Shown here in pieces: positions 6,796 to 9,079 of a DNA stretch of 9,079 nucleotides. Origin of the DNA: Burkholderiales bacterium (lineage in GTDB: Bacteria; Pseudomonadota; Gammaproteobacteria; Burkholderiales; SG8-39); contig JAENXP010000055.1 of assembly GCA_016649475.1 (NCBI GenBank), positions 1-9,079 on the forward strand, written 5' to 3'. Made by a program: the position numbers and the translations under genes. Under the pieces are notes generated by a model. It was not told the DNA's origin, searched no databases, and saw nothing but the letters and a program-made list of their open reading frames with translations. How positions within the stretch are numbered: the first letter of the stretch is position 1; each line of letters opens with the position of its first letter.

Positions 6796-7853
6796 TGCGC
6801 CAGCTCCATGCAGGCGCGCGCCACCGCCTCGGTCGCGTCCGGCTTGCCCAGTGCGCGCGCTTTCTCCGCCATTTCGAGCAAGCGCTCGCGCGTGAGCCCG
6901 CGCAGCAAATCGGCGAGCCGCTGCGCGGACAATTCGGATTGCGGCAGCAGAATGGCCGCACCGCGCGCTGACAGGAATTCTGCGTTGGTGGTCTGGTGAT
7001 CGTCCACCGCATGCGGAAAAGGCACGAGTATGCTGGCCACGCCGGCGCAGGCAAGTTCAGCGACACTGAGCGCGCCGGCGCGGCAAATGACGACATCCGC
7101 TAAGCCATAGCGCCTGGCCATGTCATCGATGAAAGCAAAGATCTCGGCGCGCACGCCGGCCGCGGCATAAGCCTGCTTCAGAGCGTCCAGATGCCTTGCC
7201 CCCGATTGATGCGTTACCTCGGGCCGCGCCTCCTCGGGCAGCAGCGCCAGCGCCCGCGGTACGGTTTCGTTCAGCGCCTGCGCCCCGAGACTGCCGCCCA
7301 GCACCAGTAAGCTGAGCCTGCCGCTGCGCTGGCCAAAGCGCGCGCGCGGCGGCGCCAGTGCGATGATTTCCCTGCGCACCGGATTGCCGCTCAGCTGCGC
7401 GCCGGGCAGCGCATCCGGAAACGCCTGCAGCACCCGGTCGGCCACGCGCGCGAGCACCTTGTTGGCCAGGCCCGCGACCGAGTTCTGCTCGTGTATCGCG
7501 AGCGGTCGCCAGAGCAGGGATGCCATCATGCCGCCGGGAAAACTGATGTAACCGCCCATGCCCAGCACCACATCCGGGCGCCGGGAAAGGATAGCGCGCG
7601 CGCTCTGCCAGAAGGCGAGCAGCAGATTCGCCGGCAACACTAGCGCGCGCAGCAGACCCTTTCCGCGCAGCCCGGAGAAGCGCACCCAGGCCATTTCGTA
7701 ACCGTGCGCGGGGACCAAAGTCGCCTCCATTCCCGTCCGGGCGCCGAGCCACACTACCCGCCAGCCCCGCGCGGACAGCAATTCGGCCACGGCGAGCGCC
7801 GGAAACACATGCCCCCCGGTGCCGCCCGCCATGATCATGATCGTGCGTGCCAT
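6792..7853 (-). CDS. murG: UDP-GlcNAc:lipid I GlcNAc transferase MurG
   Basis: A 353-residue GT-B glycosyltransferase (family GT28) that transfers GlcNAc from UDP-GlcNAc to lipid I to make lipid II on the cytoplasmic face of the inner membrane. The N-terminal domain carries the first glycine loop [12 protein letters not shown] (10-21) with the expected catalytic His15, the second loop [10 protein letters not shown] (98-107), and HEQNSVAG (121-128). The C-terminal domain carries [11 protein letters not shown] (185-195), [11 protein letters not shown] (257-267, Glu266 in the UDP-sugar site) and [17 protein letters not shown] (278-294). Length is typical. The ATG at 7853 is 16 nt after the ftsW stop and has only a weak Shine-Dalgarno (GAGACGG). 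Met6 (7838) and Met8 (7832) are possible alternative starts, and both leave the first glycine loop intact. The TGA stop overlaps the murC start as ATGA. Confidence 0.97.
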   Translation of the reverse strand: MARTIMIMAGGTGGHVFPALAVAELLSARGWRVVWLGARTGMEATLVPAHGYEMAWVRFSGLRGKGLLRALVLPANLLLAFWQSARAILSRRPDVVLGMGGYISFPGGMMASLLWRPLAIHEQNSVAGLANKVLARVADRVLQAFPDALPGAQLSGNPVRREIIALAPPRARFGQRSGRLSLLVLGGSLGAQALNETVPRALALLPEEARPEVTHQSGARHLDALKQAYAAAGVRAEIFAFIDDMARRYGLADVVICRAGALSVAELACAGVASILVPFPHAVDDHQTTNAEFLSARGAAILLPQSELSAQRLADLLRGLTRERLLEMAEKARALGKPDATEAVARACMELAQ

Positions 7854-7869
7854 GCTTTTGCCGTCTCGT

Positions 7870-9030
7870 TCATGCGGGCTGCCCCCGCATCAGGGCTCTG
7901 TTCTCGTAATCAATGCGCAACAGCACGGCCAGCGCCACGCAGTTGGCGAGGATGCCGCTGCCGCCGAAGCTCATCAGTGGCAGGGTCAGACCCTTGGTAG
8001 GCAGCACCCCCATGTTCACGCCCATGTTGATCAGCGTCTGCACGCCGAGCCAGACCGCGATACCCTGCGCCACCAGCGCCGCGTAGTAGCGCTCCGATGC
8101 CGCCGCCTGGCGACCGATGGCAAACGAACGCAGCACGATCCAGATGAACAGCGCGACGACCGTAATCACGCCAGCCAGGCCCAGTTCCTCGGCGATCACC
8201 GCCAGCAGAAAATCGGTATGCGCCTCGGGCAAATAGAAAAGCTTCTCCACGCTCGCCCCAAGGCCGACGCCGAGCCATTCGCCGCGTCCGAAGGCGATCA
8301 GGGCATGCGACAGCTGGTAACCGCGGCCGTAGGGGTCCGCCCACGGGTCCATGAAACCGAAGATGCGCTGCATGCGATACGGTGAACTGAGGATGAGTAC
8401 GAGGAAGCCTCCCAGCGAGAGCACGAACAGGCCGGCGAACCATTTGCCGTTCATGCCGCCGAGGAACAGGATGGCCATCGCGATCGATGCGATCACCACG
8501 AAGGCGCCAAAGTCCGGCTCGCGCAGAAGCAGCCACCCGACCACCAGCATCACCGCCAGCATTGGCAGCAGGCCTTTCTTGAAGCTGTGCATCAGCGCCG
8601 ACTTTCGCGCCGTGTAATCGGCGGCGTAGAGCACGGCGGCGACCTTCATGAATTCGGAAGGCTGCAGATTGGCCACGCCGAGCGAAAGCCAGCGCTTCGC
8701 GCCGTTCACCTCGCGCCCCACACCCGGAATGAGCACCAGCACCAGGGCCACGATGCCGCACAGAAACAGCCATGGCGACAGGCTTTGCCAGACCCGCACC
8801 GGCACCTGGAACACCAGCAGCGCGACGATCAGTCCCACGCCGAGGAACAGCGCCTGCCGCACCAGAAAATAGGTCGGCTGGTTGCCGGTGTAGCGGCTCG
8901 CCTCGGCTGTCGCGATCGAAGCCGAATACACCATGACTATGCCCAGGACCAACAGGATCAGCACGGTCCAGACCAGCGCCTGGTCGAATTCCGCCGGCGA
9001 AGTGCGTGCGGCCTTAATGTAATTCAGCAT
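7870..9030 (-). CDS. ftsW: Septal peptidoglycan glycosyltransferase FtsW (SEDS family)
   Basis: This is a 386-residue, very hydrophobic inner-membrane protein of the SEDS family. FtsW polymerises lipid II into glycan strands at the division site together with the class B PBP FtsI. About ten membrane segments can be seen, for example near residues 18-38, 56-76, 86-104, 172-192, 197-215, 285-302 and 350-372. Family motifs are present: [12 protein letters not shown] (103-114), QPSEFMK (123-129), REPDFG (170-175), [11 protein letters not shown] (268-278) and the [25 protein letters not shown] block (335-359). Asp273 in HTDF matches the Asp considered catalytic in SEDS enzymes. The length fits the family. 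The ATG at 9030 is the first in frame before the first membrane segment. It lies inside the murD tail with only a weak Shine-Dalgarno (AAGAAA), which suggests coupling to murD. The stop is TGA at 7870-7872. Gene order supports FtsW rather than the paralogue RodA. Confidence 0.97.
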   Translation of the reverse strand: MLNYIKAARTSPAEFDQALVWTVLILLVLGIVMVYSASIATAEASRYTGNQPTYFLVRQALFLGVGLIVALLVFQVPVRVWQSLSPWLFLCGIVALVLVLIPGVGREVNGAKRWLSLGVANLQPSEFMKVAAVLYAADYTARKSALMHSFKKGLLPMLAVMLVVGWLLLREPDFGAFVVIASIAMAILFLGGMNGKWFAGLFVLSLGGFLVLILSSPYRMQRIFGFMDPWADPYGRGYQLSHALIAFGRGEWLGVGLGASVEKLFYLPEAHTDFLLAVIAEELGLAGVITVVALFIWIVLRSFAIGRQAAASERYYAALVAQGIAVWLGVQTLINMGVNMGVLPTKGLTLPLMSFGGSGILANCVALAVLLRIDYENRALMRGQPA

Positions 9031-9079
9031 GGCCGATGTTTCTTACACATGTGGCGAATACTTCGCCGCGGTGCGGGTA
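9014..9079 (-). CDS. murD: UDP-MurNAc-L-Ala:D-Glu ligase MurD, C-terminal end (partial)
   Basis: An open frame enters from the right edge of the window and ends at TAA (9014-9016), giving 21 residues that begin [12 protein letters not shown]. The HRGEVF core resembles the final helix of MurD, where a (A/P)HR(A/G)EVF motif is common. murD is also the usual neighbour directly upstream of ftsW in proteobacterial dcw clusters. MurD is the cytoplasmic ATP-dependent ligase that adds D-glutamate to UDP-MurNAc-L-alanine. The frame runs 17 nt into ftsW, so the two are probably translationally coupled. The call rests on a short peptide plus gene order. The rest of the gene lies outside the window. Confidence 0.72.
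   Translation of the reverse strand, partial: YPHRGEVFATCVRNIGHAELH

Noticed and set aside
5701..6999. 432-codon plus-strand open frame opposite murC and the end of murG
   Set aside because: Same shadow effect. The translation is rich in His, Arg and Gln with no family motif, while the minus strand encodes an intact MurC.
5957..7096. 379-codon minus-strand frame across murG and murC
   Set aside because: It is an out-of-frame reading of two intact genes, very rich in Arg, Gly and Ala, and not a fusion protein.
1..9079. A novel system, mobile element, CRISPR array, RNA gene or phage remnant
   Set aside because: The window is filled almost end to end by intact housekeeping division and cell wall genes in a well-known order. 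I saw no spacer-repeat pattern, transposase, terminal inverted repeats, tRNA or rRNA sequence.

Overview
The window is the distal part of a division and cell wall (dcw) cluster from a Gram-negative bacterium. Every confident gene lies on the minus strand, so transcription runs from high to low coordinates. Gene order is murD (last 21 codons), ftsW, murG, murC, murB, ddl, ftsQ, ftsA, ftsZ. The DNA is GC-rich, roughly 60-65% by eye. FtsZ and FtsA read as proteobacterial, and the FtsZ core (for example the AAEQAV..PLLEGV.LSGARGVLVNIT stretch and the DIPAFLRKQAD tail) looks most like betaproteobacterial FtsZ. Having murB between murC and ddl also fits a betaproteobacterium. A lineage outside core Burkholderiales is my guess, partly because MurB looks like the shorter type II form. 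Genus cannot be read from this window.

Layout from the 5' end of the operon (high coordinates): 9014-9079 is the murD tail, overlapping the ftsW start by 17 nt. ftsW (7870-9030) and murG (6792-7853) are separated by 16 nt. murG/murC and murB/ddl overlap as ATGA. murC and murB are 3 nt apart. ddl/ftsQ overlap by 11 nt. ftsQ and ftsA are separated by about 100 nt that hold a 36-codon open frame joined to both neighbours by ATGA overlaps. ftsA and ftsZ are 120 nt apart. Positions 1-161, after ftsZ, are non-coding as far as I can see and contain two perfect GC-rich inverted repeats that may end or process the operon transcript.

Together the genes complete the cytoplasmic peptidoglycan precursor pathway and link it to the divisome. 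MurB and MurC make UDP-MurNAc-L-Ala, MurD adds D-Glu, Ddl makes the D-Ala-D-Ala dipeptide, and MurG makes lipid II. FtsW polymerises lipid II at the septum. FtsQ is a periplasmic scaffold, and FtsA tethers the FtsZ ring to the membrane.

All eight complete genes look intact with their catalytic motifs. I found no sign of a new defence, mobile or biosynthetic system. The points worth a second look are small: the bridging mini-ORFs at the two gapped junctions, a short direct repeat at the ftsQ-ftsA junction, the paired hairpins after ftsZ, and the type of MurB.
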